From positions 1 through 64,000 of the forward strand of contig NZ_JNIK01000005.1 of the NCBI RefSeq assembly GCF_000701365.1: a stretch of 64,000 nt of DNA, given 5' to 3'. The notes under the pieces were generated by a model that did no database searches, had not been told where the DNA came from, and was given only the letters and a program-made list of their open reading frames with translations. Each line of letters begins with the position of its first letter. The first letter of the stretch is position 1. Below are positions 35,076 through 42,417 of the stretch, piece by piece. The stretch is from Blastococcus sp. URHD0036. GTDB lineage: Bacteria > Actinomycetota > Actinomycetes > Mycobacteriales > Geodermatophilaceae. The translations under genes and the position numbers were made by a program.

Positions 35076-35953
35076 CCGGGGGAGCGGGCAGCGACGACGT
35101 CGCCGCGTTGCTGCAGGTCCTCGACCTGGAGGAGCGGGAGCCGGGCGTGTACGTCGGGCAGACGCCGAAGACGACCCGCCAGCGGGTGTTCGGCGGCCAG
35201 GTGGCCGGCCAGGCCCTCATGGCCGCGGAACTGACGACGTCGGGCGAGCGGCCGGTCCACTCCCTGCACTCGTACTTCCTGCGTCCCGGCGACCCGAACG
35301 AGGAGATCCGCTACGTCGTGGAGCGCATCCGCGACGGCCGGTCGTTCTCCACCCGCCGGGTGCTGGCCCACCAGCGACGCCGCGGCGAGGACGTCGCGAT
35401 CTTCGCCCTCACCGCGGACTTCCACCAGCCGGAGCCGGCCGCGGTGACCCACTCGCTGCCGATGCCGGACGTGCCGCCCCCGGACTCCGTCCCGTCGGCC
35501 GCGGAGTACGCCGAGCGGCACGGCCGGGTGCAGGGCGACCACCTCGAACTGCTCGGTCAGGCCGTCGAGCAGCGGCCGCTAGACGACCCGTTCGGCTCGG
35601 TGCCCAAGAGCCCGCCGGACACCCGCTCGCACGCCTGGTTCCGGGTGGCCGGCCGGCTGCCGGACGACCCGACGATCCACGCGGCGGCGCTGACCTTCGT
35701 CACCGACCTGACGCTGCTGAGCGCCGGCCTGGCTCGCAAGGGCGGCTGGGACGAGCGGTACCAGGGCGCCAGCCTGGACCACGCCGTGTGGTTCCACGCG
35801 CCCGCACGGGCCGACGAGTGGTTCCTCTACGAGACCGACAGCCCGGCCGCAGCCGGGGCCCGCGCCCTGAACTTCGGTCACATCTGGTCGGTCGACGGCA
35901 CCCACGTCGCCTCCGTCGCGCAGGAGGGGCTCATCCGCGACACGGGGGAGTAG
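35072..35953 (+). CDS. tesB: Acyl-CoA thioesterase II (TesB family)
   Basis: Double-hotdog enzyme that hydrolyses medium and long acyl-CoA. 293 residues. The N-terminal hotdog has VFGGQVAGQALMAAELT and HSLHSYFLRPGDPNEEIRY. The C-terminal hotdog carries the catalytic Asp in ASLDHAVWFHAP, the Thr/Ser region and the Gln in ASVAQEGLIR, the arrangement known for TesB. It overlaps pyk by 4 bases, as in M. tuberculosis (pykA-tesB1). A perfect 19-bp inverted repeat follows 1 base after the stop. Confidence 0.95.
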   Translation: MTGGAGSDDVAALLQVLDLEEREPGVYVGQTPKTTRQRVFGGQVAGQALMAAELTTSGERPVHSLHSYFLRPGDPNEEIRYVVERIRDGRSFSTRRVLAHQRRRGEDVAIFALTADFHQPEPAAVTHSLPMPDVPPPDSVPSAAEYAERHGRVQGDHLELLGQAVEQRPLDDPFGSVPKSPPDTRSHAWFRVAGRLPDDPTIHAAALTFVTDLTLLSAGLARKGGWDERYQGASLDHAVWFHAPARADEWFLYETDSPAAAGARALNFGHIWSVDGTHVASVAQEGLIRDTGE

Positions 35954-35994
35954 CGGAGGAGATCCGCCGGGGTGACCCCGGCGGATCTCCTCCG
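35954..35994. terminator. Perfect 19-bp inverted repeat between tesB and the decarboxylase gene
   Basis: Arms 35954-35972 and 35976-35994 with a 3-base loop, located between two convergent stop codons (35953 and 35996). Serves both strands; no T tract. Confidence 0.75.
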
Positions 35995-35995
35995 G

Positions 35996-37732
35996 CTACT
36001 CGGCGGGCGCCTGGGCGGCGGCCTGGGTCGCCGTCTCGTCCTGCGCGGCCGGGAGCTCGACGGTTGGTGCCGCCGGCTCCTCCGCCGCGGCCGCCTGCTC
36101 GGCCTCGGCGCGCTCGGCTTCGATCCGCTCGTTCTCGATCCGCTCGGCCTCGATCCGCTCGGCCTCGTTCCGCTCGGCCTCGGCTCGCTCGTTCTCGGCT
36201 CGCTCGGCGGCCAGCCGCTCCGCCTCGGCCTTGCGCTCGGCGGCGAGCCGCGCCCGCTCGGCGGCGGCCTCGGCGAAGTCGCGCGACAGCCAGTCGTGGT
36301 TCTCCCGCAGGAGCTGCCACACCCGCTCGACGGTCTCCCGGGTCGTCGTGGGCGCCCCGACGGCGACCCGGAGGACGACGCGGCCGCGGACCGTGGTGTG
36401 GGTGAGGAACACCTCGCCGCCGTCGTTGAGCCGCTCCAGCAGCGTCATGGTGGCGACGTCGGCGTCCACCTCGTCGGCCCAGCGGGGCTGCAGGCACACC
36501 AGCGAGAGCGGATGGGCGGCGGCCACGTCGAACCGGTCGTCGGCGTCGGCCCAGCCGGCCAGCTCCTGGGCCAGCGCCACCCCGGACCGGATGTGGGCGC
36601 GCAGCCCCTCGGCGCCGTAGTGGCGGAGCACGAACCACAGCTTCAGCGCCCGGAACCGCCGGCCGAGCGGCACCTGCCAGTCGCGGTAGTCGACGACGGC
36701 GCCGGTGTCCGTGGCGGCGTTGCGCAGGTACTCCGGGAGGATCGCCAGGGCGCCGGTGAGGGCGGCGCGGTCGGCGGTCCAGAAGAGGGTGGCGTCGAAG
36801 CCGGTCAGCAGCCACTTGTGCGCGTCGGTGGTGTAGCTGTCGGCCCACTCGACGCCGTTCTGCAGCGGCCGGAGCTCGGGCACCAGGCCGCTGACACCGG
36901 CGTAGGCGGCGTCCACGTGCAGCCAGACGCCGAAGCGCTGGCAGACCGGGCCGAGCTCGGCGAGCGGGTCGACGGCGGTCGTCGACGTCGTCCCCACGGT
37001 CGCGCAGACCAGCACCGGCTTCAGCCCGCGGGCCACGTCGCGCTCCAGGCGCGCGGCGAGCGCGGCCGGGCGCATCGCGAGGTCGTCGCCGACCTCCACG
37101 ACCCGGACGGCGTCGGTGCCGAGCCCGGCGATGCGCACCGCCTTCTCCATGGAGGAGTGGGTCTCGGCCGAGACGTAGACCGTGTACTCCTCGGGGACCA
37201 CCCCGTGCCGGACCGTCGCGCCGCCACTGGCGCGGTGCAGCGCGGCCAGGAGCGCCACGAGGTTGGCCCCGGAGCTGGAGTCCTGGACGACGCCGCCGCC
37301 GGTCCCGGTCGAGAGGAACGACGCCGGCAGGTCCAGCAGCCCGGCGAACCAGTCGAGCACGTGCTGCTCGAGCTCGGTCGCGGCAGGGCTGGTCACCCAG
37401 CTCATGCCCTGGATGCCGAGTCCGGCCGAGACCAGGTCACCGAGCACCGAGGGCCCGGACGTGTTGGCCGGGAAGTAGCCGAGGAAGCCGGGGTGCTGCC
37501 AGTGCGTCAGCCCGGGGACCACGACGCGGTCGAGGTCGGCGAGGACGGCCGACAGCGGCTCACCGTGCTCGGGCGGGGCCTCGGGCAGCGCGGCGCGGAC
37601 GTCGCCGGGCGCCACGGGGGAGCGGACGGGCAGACCGGGCAGCCGGGTCCAGTAGTCGGCGATCCAGTCGACCACCTCGTGGCCGTGCCGCCGGAACTCC
37701 TCAGGGGTCATGTGCAGTGCGGGCTCGGTCAC
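35996..37732 (-). CDS. PLP-dependent group II amino-acid decarboxylase with coiled-coil tail
   Basis: 578 residues. Residues 1-475 match aromatic-L-amino-acid decarboxylase: DSSSGANLVALLAALH, SAETHSSMEKAVRIAGLG with the PLP-stacking His, LHVDAAYAG with the PLP Asp, and the Schiff-base Lys in TTDAHKWLLTGFDATLFW. The substrate (Trp, Tyr, DOPA or similar) cannot be told. The last 100 residues are unusual: a charged helix with heptad-like EAERIEAERIENER repeats, then a Pro/Ala/Gln tail; the family normally stops before this. The GTG start follows a TACGGT box by 6 bases. Confidence 0.88.
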   Translation of the reverse strand: MTEPALHMTPEEFRRHGHEVVDWIADYWTRLPGLPVRSPVAPGDVRAALPEAPPEHGEPLSAVLADLDRVVVPGLTHWQHPGFLGYFPANTSGPSVLGDLVSAGLGIQGMSWVTSPAATELEQHVLDWFAGLLDLPASFLSTGTGGGVVQDSSSGANLVALLAALHRASGGATVRHGVVPEEYTVYVSAETHSSMEKAVRIAGLGTDAVRVVEVGDDLAMRPAALAARLERDVARGLKPVLVCATVGTTSTTAVDPLAELGPVCQRFGVWLHVDAAYAGVSGLVPELRPLQNGVEWADSYTTDAHKWLLTGFDATLFWTADRAALTGALAILPEYLRNAATDTGAVVDYRDWQVPLGRRFRALKLWFVLRHYGAEGLRAHIRSGVALAQELAGWADADDRFDVAAAHPLSLVCLQPRWADEVDADVATMTLLERLNDGGEVFLTHTTVRGRVVLRVAVGAPTTTRETVERVWQLLRENHDWLSRDFAEAAAERARLAAERKAEAERLAAERAENERAEAERNEAERIEAERIENERIEAERAEAEQAAAAEEPAAPTVELPAAQDETATQAAAQAPAE

Positions 37733-37738
37733 GCCCCC

Positions 37739-37744
37739 ACCGTA
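37739..37744 (-). promoter_or_regulatory. -10 box of leaderless promoter for the decarboxylase gene
   Basis: TACGGT on the minus strand, 6 bases before the GTG at 37732. Confidence 0.5.
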
Positions 37745-37833
37745 TTCGGGCCACGGTCCGCGACGCCGCGCGGCAGGCGGCGGGAGAAGTGACCAGACGC
37801 CGGTGAGGGAGACGTGCGACAGGGGAACGGCAC

Positions 37834-37903
37834 GGGCAGCGGCTGGGCGGCGGCCGGGGACGGCACCTGGCCGCGGTGCGGTCCGGAGGACCGCGGATCA
37901 CAC
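37834..37903 (+). repeat. Dispersed intergenic repeat, copy B (beside the CAA tRNA)
   Basis: The core at 37857-37895 is identical over all 39 bases to copy C in inverted orientation. It includes a 7-base-arm hairpin around GGA. It ends 3 bases short of the 3' end of the minus-strand tRNA gene. Confidence 0.75.
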
Positions 37904-37905
37904 AG

Positions 37906-37979
37906 TGCCCCCGGTGCGACTCGAACGCACACTGCGCGGGTTTTGAATCCGCTCCCTCTGCCGATTGGGGTACGGGGGC
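37906..37979 (-). tRNA. tRNA with anticodon CAA (Leu by codon; atypical short variable loop)
   Basis: 74 bases folding as a tRNA on the minus strand. Acceptor arms 37973-37979 and 37907-37913 pair perfectly; the T-arm is GTGCG/CGCAC with loop TTCGAGT. The anticodon stem has one A-C mismatch, and its loop TTCAAAA gives anticodon CAA, which would read UUG leucine. The variable loop is only 5 bases, whereas bacterial tRNA-Leu normally has a long variable arm. The D-stem has only three good pairs. No CCA is encoded. Whether it is charged with leucine is uncertain. Confidence 0.75.
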
Positions 37980-38048
37980 GTGCCGGACACCACAGGTCCG
38001 ACGGCGTATCGGCAGCCTAACGGGCCTGCCCCGGAGCCCCGGCATGGC

Positions 38049-38054
38049 TAGGCT
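38049..38054 (+). promoter_or_regulatory. -10 box of leaderless promoter for pdtaR
   Basis: TAGGCT with 8 bases to the GTG at 38063. This favours 38063 over the GTG at 38057. Confidence 0.5.
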
Positions 38055-38062
38055 CCGTGCCC

Positions 38063-38662
38063 GTGAGCACCGAGCCGACGCGTGTCCTCATCGCCGAGGA
38101 CGAGGCCCTGATCCGCCTCGACCTCAAGGAGATGCTGGAGGAGGAGGGCTACGTCGTCGTGGCCGAGGTGGGTGACGGCCAGCAGGCCGTCGACCGGGCC
38201 CGGGAGCTGGTCCCCGACCTCGTGATCCTCGACATCCAGATGCCGGTCCTGGACGGGCTGTCGGCGGCCGAGCAGATCGCCGGCGACCGAGTGGCCCCGG
38301 TCATCGTGCTGACGGCGTTCAGCCAGCGGGAGCTCGTCGAGCGGGCCCGCGACGCCGGCGCCATGGCCTACCTGGTCAAGCCGTTCTCGAAGAACGACCT
38401 CGTGCCGGCCATCGAGGTGGCGCGCGCCCGGTTCGCCGAGATGACCGCCCTGGACGGTGAGGTGCGCTCGCTGGAGGACCGGCTGGAGGCCCGCAAGGTG
38501 GTCGAGAAGGCCAAGGGCGTGCTGATGACCCGGGAGGGGCTGAGCGAGGCCGATGCCTTCCGTTTCATCCAGCGGACGGCGATGAACGAGCGGACGTCGA
38601 TGAAGGCGCTCGCCCAGCGGATCCTGGACGACGGCGTGGCCGTGGACAGCCCGTCTGCCTGA
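38063..38662 (+). CDS. pdtaR: ANTAR-domain response regulator (PdtaR type)
   Basis: 199 residues. Receiver domain 1-120: acidic pocket Glu12/Asp13, phospho-acceptor Asp57 (VILDIQMPVLDG) and the Lys in AYLVKPFS. ANTAR RNA-binding domain about 135-190: RKVVEKAKGVLMTREGLSEADAF then RFIQRTAMNERTSMKALAQRI. Known relatives (Rv1626) are phosphorylated by the kinase PdtaS and act by binding RNA hairpins to prevent termination. No histidine kinase is adjacent here. The start at 38063 is set by a TAGGCT box 8 bases upstream. Gene order with polA matches M. tuberculosis. Confidence 0.93.
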   Translation: MSTEPTRVLIAEDEALIRLDLKEMLEEEGYVVVAEVGDGQQAVDRARELVPDLVILDIQMPVLDGLSAAEQIAGDRVAPVIVLTAFSQRELVERARDAGAMAYLVKPFSKNDLVPAIEVARARFAEMTALDGEVRSLEDRLEARKVVEKAKGVLMTREGLSEADAFRFIQRTAMNERTSMKALAQRILDDGVAVDSPSA

Positions 38663-38782
38663 GATCCTCCGGTCGAGGAAGCCCTGTGACGCAGATCCGA
38701 TCGCGTAACTCGGGCGCAACACGATAGATCACGACCTCATCACGGTCCCCTGAGCGCTTTCCGGATGTCCGCTCCCAGCGGT

Positions 38783-38788
38783 TACCTT
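38783..38788 (+). promoter_or_regulatory. Possible -10 box for the binding-protein gene
   Basis: TACCTT about 83 bases before the ATG, giving a leader of about 75 bases with a GGGAG ribosome-binding site near 38858. Confidence 0.3.
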
Positions 38789-38870
38789 CGCTCCACTCAG
38801 CGGCCCTGGGGGTCGGCGCCTGCCGTCCGTCAGGGCTTCGAACGACGTGACAGATCTTGGGAGTTCATTG

Positions 38871-40220
38871 ATGCGCACTGGCAGGAACGCTCGCGGCATC
38901 GCCGTGACGAGCGTCGCGCTCATCGCGCTGGCCGCCTGCGGCGGCGGGGACGACGACGACGACAGCAGCTCGGACAGTGGTGACAGCGGCTCCGGCGGCA
39001 GCGCCGGCGTCAACATCTACGGCTCCGACGGCAACATGGGCAGCGCCCTGGGCGACCAGTTCAGCACCGCGGGCGACCTCGCCGGCATGCAGGGCACCAC
39101 GCCCCTGACCGACCTCAGCGGCGACTTCAAGGCCCGGCTGGACGAGATCGACCCCGACCTCGGCGGCACCTACAACTACGCCGGGGAGACCTACGACGCG
39201 TTCGTCCTGATCTCCCTGGCTGCCCAGGCGGCCGGCAGCAGCGAGGCCACCGCCTTCGCGCCGTACATCAACGGGCTCACCTCCGGTGGCGACAAGTGCA
39301 CGGACTTCGCCGCCTGCCTGGAGATCCTCAACGCGGGCGGGAACGTCGACTACGACGGCGCCTCCGGTCCGCTGGACTTCACCGAGGCGGGCGAGCCGGC
39401 CGTGGCGTCGTTCGGTCTCCTGACCTTCGGTGACGACAACGCCATCGACGACTCGCTGACCGAGTTCCAGGTCACCGGCGACGAGACCCTGGCCGCCGGC
39501 GACGAGGGCAGCCCCGCCCCGGTCGCCCCGGGTGCCACCGGCGACCCGCTGATCATCGGCACGCTGCTGCCGCTGACCGGCTCGCTCGCGTTCCTCGGCC
39601 CGCCCGAGGTCGCCGGTGCCCAGCTCGCCCTGCAGGAGGTCAACGAGGCCGGTGGCGTGCTCGGTGCCCCCGTCCAGCTGATCGAGACCGACTCCGGTGA
39701 CACCTCGACCGACACCGCGAACACCAGCGTCGACCGCCTCCTGGCGGAGAACGCGGACGCGATCATCGGTGCGGCGTCCTCGTCGGTCAGCCTCACGGTC
39801 ATCGACAAGATCGTGAACGCCGGCGTCCTGGAGATCTCGCCGGCCAACACGTCCGACCAGTTCACGAACTACAACGACCAGGGGCTGTACTTCCGCACCG
39901 CGCCCCCGGACCAGCTGCAGGCGGTCCCGCTGGCCGACCTCGTGCTGGCCGACGGCAACAGCCGCGTCGGGATCCTGAACCTCAACGACGCCTACGGCAC
40001 GGGTCTGGCCGAGAATGTGTCGGCGAACCTGGTCGACGGTGGCCTGGCCGAGGACGACATCCTCGCCATCACCTACGACCCGAACGCCTCGTCGTACGAC
40101 TCCGAGGTCCAGCAGATGGTGGAGTTCGACCCGGACGCGATCATCGTGATCGGGTTCGACGAGTCCGCCCGCATCATCCAGGAGCTCAACGCCCAGGGCA
40201 TCGGCCCGGCGGGTCGATGA
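38871..40220 (+). CDS. Branched-chain amino-acid ABC transporter binding lipoprotein, circularly permuted
   Basis: 449 residues in one open frame. A lipoprotein signal ends at IALAAC (Cys23), followed by an Asp/Ser/Gly linker. The order is then unusual. Residues 45-205 (GVNIYGSDGNMG to DYDGASGPLDF and LTEFQVTGDE) are what is the C-terminal part in LivJ-type proteins. Residues 224-449 (LIIGTLLPLTGSLAF to ELNAQGIGPAG) are the N-terminal lobe and the start of the second lobe. The normal join would be GIGPA to GVNIYG. A GGGAG precedes the ATG. It is convergent with livHMGF, which it presumably serves. Assembly error must be excluded. Confidence 0.85.
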   Translation: MRTGRNARGIAVTSVALIALAACGGGDDDDDSSSDSGDSGSGGSAGVNIYGSDGNMGSALGDQFSTAGDLAGMQGTTPLTDLSGDFKARLDEIDPDLGGTYNYAGETYDAFVLISLAAQAAGSSEATAFAPYINGLTSGGDKCTDFAACLEILNAGGNVDYDGASGPLDFTEAGEPAVASFGLLTFGDDNAIDDSLTEFQVTGDETLAAGDEGSPAPVAPGATGDPLIIGTLLPLTGSLAFLGPPEVAGAQLALQEVNEAGGVLGAPVQLIETDSGDTSTDTANTSVDRLLAENADAIIGAASSSVSLTVIDKIVNAGVLEISPANTSDQFTNYNDQGLYFRTAPPDQLQAVPLADLVLADGNSRVGILNLNDAYGTGLAENVSANLVDGGLAEDDILAITYDPNASSYDSEVQQMVEFDPDAIIVIGFDESARIIQELNAQGIGPAGR

Positions 40221-40270
40221 CCTCCCGGACGGGCTGCCCTGACCGGTAGCCCGTCCACCCGCACCACCGG

Positions 40271-40306
40271 CAGCGGCCCGGCACCGATCTCGGTGCCGGG
40301 CCGCTG
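40271..40306 (+). terminator. 17-bp hairpin after the binding-protein gene
   Basis: Arms 40271-40287 and 40290-40306 are exact complements around a 2-base centre, 50 bases after the stop. A weaker 9-bp hairpin (40227-40235 with 40248-40256) precedes it. Confidence 0.7.
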
Positions 40307-40456
40307 TGCGTCCGGGGCCGGCATCAGGCACCAGGGACGTGGTCGCCCCACCTCGCGGGTGCTCCGCGTGCCCTGCGGGTCCGGCAGGCGCCTTAGGGCA
40401 CGAGGACGACCCGCAACGCCGTCCCGACGTCCTGAGGGGACGCCGGACGACGCCGG
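40307..40456. other. Intergenic sequence between the binding-protein gene and livF, no gene seen
   Basis: Part of a 305-base gap between two convergent genes (40221-40525). It holds no recognisable gene or gene remnant. Near its end a 10-base unit (CGCCGGACGA) is repeated in tandem just before the livF-side hairpin. Confidence 0.5.
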
Positions 40457-40502
40457 ACGACGCCGGCCCCCTCCCCGGGAGAGGGGAGGGGGCCGGCGTC
40501 GT
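40457..40502 (-). terminator. Perfect 20-bp hairpin ending the liv operon
   Basis: Arms 40457-40476 and 40483-40502 with a 6-base loop, 23 bases beyond the livF stop on the minus strand. Confidence 0.75.
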
Positions 40503-40525
40503 CGTGGTGGGGCCGTCGGCAGGGG

Positions 40526-41383
40526 CTACTGGGCCTTGGCGAGCGTCCCCAGGTAGAGCTCGATCACCTTGGGGTCGTTCATCAGCGACTGCCCGGTGTC
40601 GGTGTAGGCGTTGCGGCCCTGGTCGAGTACGTAGCCGCGGTCGCAGATCTGCAGGCACCGGCGGGCGTTCTGCTCGACCATGATGATCGAGACGCCGGTG
40701 GCGTTGATCTGGCGGCAGCGGATGAAGACCTCGTCCTGGTAAGCGGGGGAGAGGCCCGCCGAGGGCTCGTCGAGCAGCAGCACCGACGGCGACATCATCA
40801 GGGCCCGGCCCATGGCGACCATCTGCCGCTCGCCGCCCGAGAGCGACCCGGCCTTGCCCTTGCGCCGCTCGCCGAGCAGCGGGAAGAGGTCGATCACGTA
40901 GTCGAAGCGCTCGTGGAACGTCTTCGGCCGCAGGTACACGCCCATCTGCATGTTCTCCTCGATGGTGAGCGAGGGGAACACGTTGTTGTTCTGCGGCACG
41001 TAGCCGACGCCGAGCTGCACCAGGCGGTGGGCCGGCGCGGAGGTGATCTCCTCGCCGCGCAGCGTCACCGTGCCCGAGCGGACCGGGATGAGCCCGAAGA
41101 GGGTCTTGAGCAGCGTCGACTTGCCGGCTCCGTTCGGGCCGATGATGCCGACGAGCTCGCCCTCCTGCAGGTAGAAGTCCGCGCCGCGCAGGATGTTGAC
41201 GCCCGGCACGTAGCCGGCGACGAGGTCGTCCCCACGGACCAGGGCGCCCTCGGCGAGGCGGACGTGCTCCTCGCGTGTGGCGGCCTTCTCCGCAGGGGAC
41301 AGCTCGGCGGTGCCCGCCGCGGCCTCCTGCGCCCGGGTGACGCCCTCGCCCGACTCGTCGACCTCGAACAGTGGATCGCTCAT
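40526..41383 (-). CDS. livF: Branched-chain amino-acid ABC transporter ATP-binding protein LivF
   Basis: 285 residues. Walker A GIIGPNGAGKST, Q-loop VGYVPQNNNVFPSLTIEEN, signature LSGGERQMVAMGRALM, Walker B LLLDEPSAGLSP and the H-loop region IIMVEQNARRCLQICDRGYVLDQG, all typical of LivF. An unusual 45-residue polar N-terminal extension precedes the ATPase domain, which starts at LVRGDDLVAGYVPGVNIL. Cytoplasmic; forms the ATPase pair with LivG. The ATG overlaps the livG stop by 4 bases. Last gene of livH-livM-livG-livF. Confidence 0.94.
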   Translation of the reverse strand: MSDPLFEVDESGEGVTRAQEAAAGTAELSPAEKAATREEHVRLAEGALVRGDDLVAGYVPGVNILRGADFYLQEGELVGIIGPNGAGKSTLLKTLFGLIPVRSGTVTLRGEEITSAPAHRLVQLGVGYVPQNNNVFPSLTIEENMQMGVYLRPKTFHERFDYVIDLFPLLGERRKGKAGSLSGGERQMVAMGRALMMSPSVLLLDEPSAGLSPAYQDEVFIRCRQINATGVSIIMVEQNARRCLQICDRGYVLDQGRNAYTDTGQSLMNDPKVIELYLGTLAKAQ

Positions 41384-42417
41384 CGCTGGGTCCCCTCGCG
41401 GTCGGTGCTCTCGGAGCTCAGGACCTCACCCGAGACGCCCTCCTCGCGGGCGATCGCCGCCGCGGCCTCGGCGAGCACACGCTCCTCCTCGTCGACGGTC
41501 AGCGGCGCGTCGTGGTGGGCGCCCAGGTAGGCGTCGACGACGGCCCGGTTCTGGCTGATCGACTCCGGCGGACCCTCGGCGATCACCTTGCCGGCGGCCA
41601 TGACGACCACCCAGTCGCTGATGTCGCGGACGACGTCCATGTCGTGCTCGACGAAGATCACCGTCATGCCCTGCTCGCGCAGGTCCTTGACGTGCCCGAG
41701 CAGGCTCTGGGTCAGCGCGGGGTTCACGCCGGCCATCGGCTCGTCGAGCATGACGACCTTCGGGTCGCTCATCAGCGCGCGGGCCATCTCCAGCAGCTTG
41801 CGCTGACCGCCGGAGAGCGTGCCGGCGAAGTCGTCCTTCTTCGCGTCCAGCTTGAACCGGGCGAGCAGGTCGAGCGCCTTCTCGGTGTTCGCCTTCTCCT
41901 GGGCGCGCCAGACCCCGGGGACCAGCGAGCGGAAGAAGCCCTCCCCGCGCTGGTCCTTGGCGCCGAGCAGCATGTTCTGCATCACGCTGAGCCGGGAGAG
42001 CGCCTTGGTGAGCTGGAAGGTGCGCACGACGCCGAGCCGCGCCACCTGGTGCGGGGACAGCTTGCCGAGGGAGCGGCCGTCGAAGGACCACGTCCCGGAG
42101 TTCGGCTGGTCGAACCCGGTGAGCAGGTTGAACAGCGTCGTCTTCCCGGCACCGTTGGGTCCGATGAGGCCGGTGATCCCGCTGCGCTGGATCTCGAGGT
42201 GGTCGACCGACACCGCGGTCAGGCCACCGAACGTGCGGGTCACCCCGTCGACCACGATGGCCGGGTCGGGCTTGGCGACACCGATCTCCCACGGCACGTC
42301 CCGCAGGGCGGCCTGCGCGAGCCGGGCGGGCGCCGCCGGGGCGGCGGTCGGAGCCGACTGCTGGGCGGCCGGCTGCTGGGAGGCGGCGGTGGCCCCGTGT
42401 GGCTGGTCAGCGGGCAT
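41380..42417 (-). CDS. livG: Branched-chain amino-acid ABC transporter ATP-binding protein LivG
   Basis: 345 residues. Walker A GLIGPNGAGKTT, signature LSGGQRKLLEMARAL, Walker B VVMLDEPMAGVNPALTQ and the LivG-type VIFVEHDMDVVRDISDWVVVM. An Ala/Gln/Pro-rich N-terminal extension of about 40 residues and a C-terminal extension of about 45 residues make it longer than the usual 255. Overlaps livM by 11 bases and livF by 4, so translation of the operon is coupled. Confidence 0.94.
   Translation of the reverse strand: MPADQPHGATAASQQPAAQQSAPTAAPAAPARLAQAALRDVPWEIGVAKPDPAIVVDGVTRTFGGLTAVSVDHLEIQRSGITGLIGPNGAGKTTLFNLLTGFDQPNSGTWSFDGRSLGKLSPHQVARLGVVRTFQLTKALSRLSVMQNMLLGAKDQRGEGFFRSLVPGVWRAQEKANTEKALDLLARFKLDAKKDDFAGTLSGGQRKLLEMARALMSDPKVVMLDEPMAGVNPALTQSLLGHVKDLREQGMTVIFVEHDMDVVRDISDWVVVMAAGKVIAEGPPESISQNRAVVDAYLGAHHDAPLTVDEEERVLAEAAAAIAREEGVSGEVLSSESTDREGTQR

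Noticed and set aside
33535-37946. Short peptide GDGTWPRCGPEDR encoded in the dispersed repeat as a possible small protein
   Set aside because: Shared in one frame by copies A and B, but copy C lacks one base and shifts. No consistent start or ribosome-binding site. Treated as a DNA/RNA repeat.
38871-40220. Two adjacent gene fragments or a frameshifted binding protein
   Set aside because: There is one uninterrupted frame with a single signal peptide and one stop; the parts are in swapped order rather than broken.
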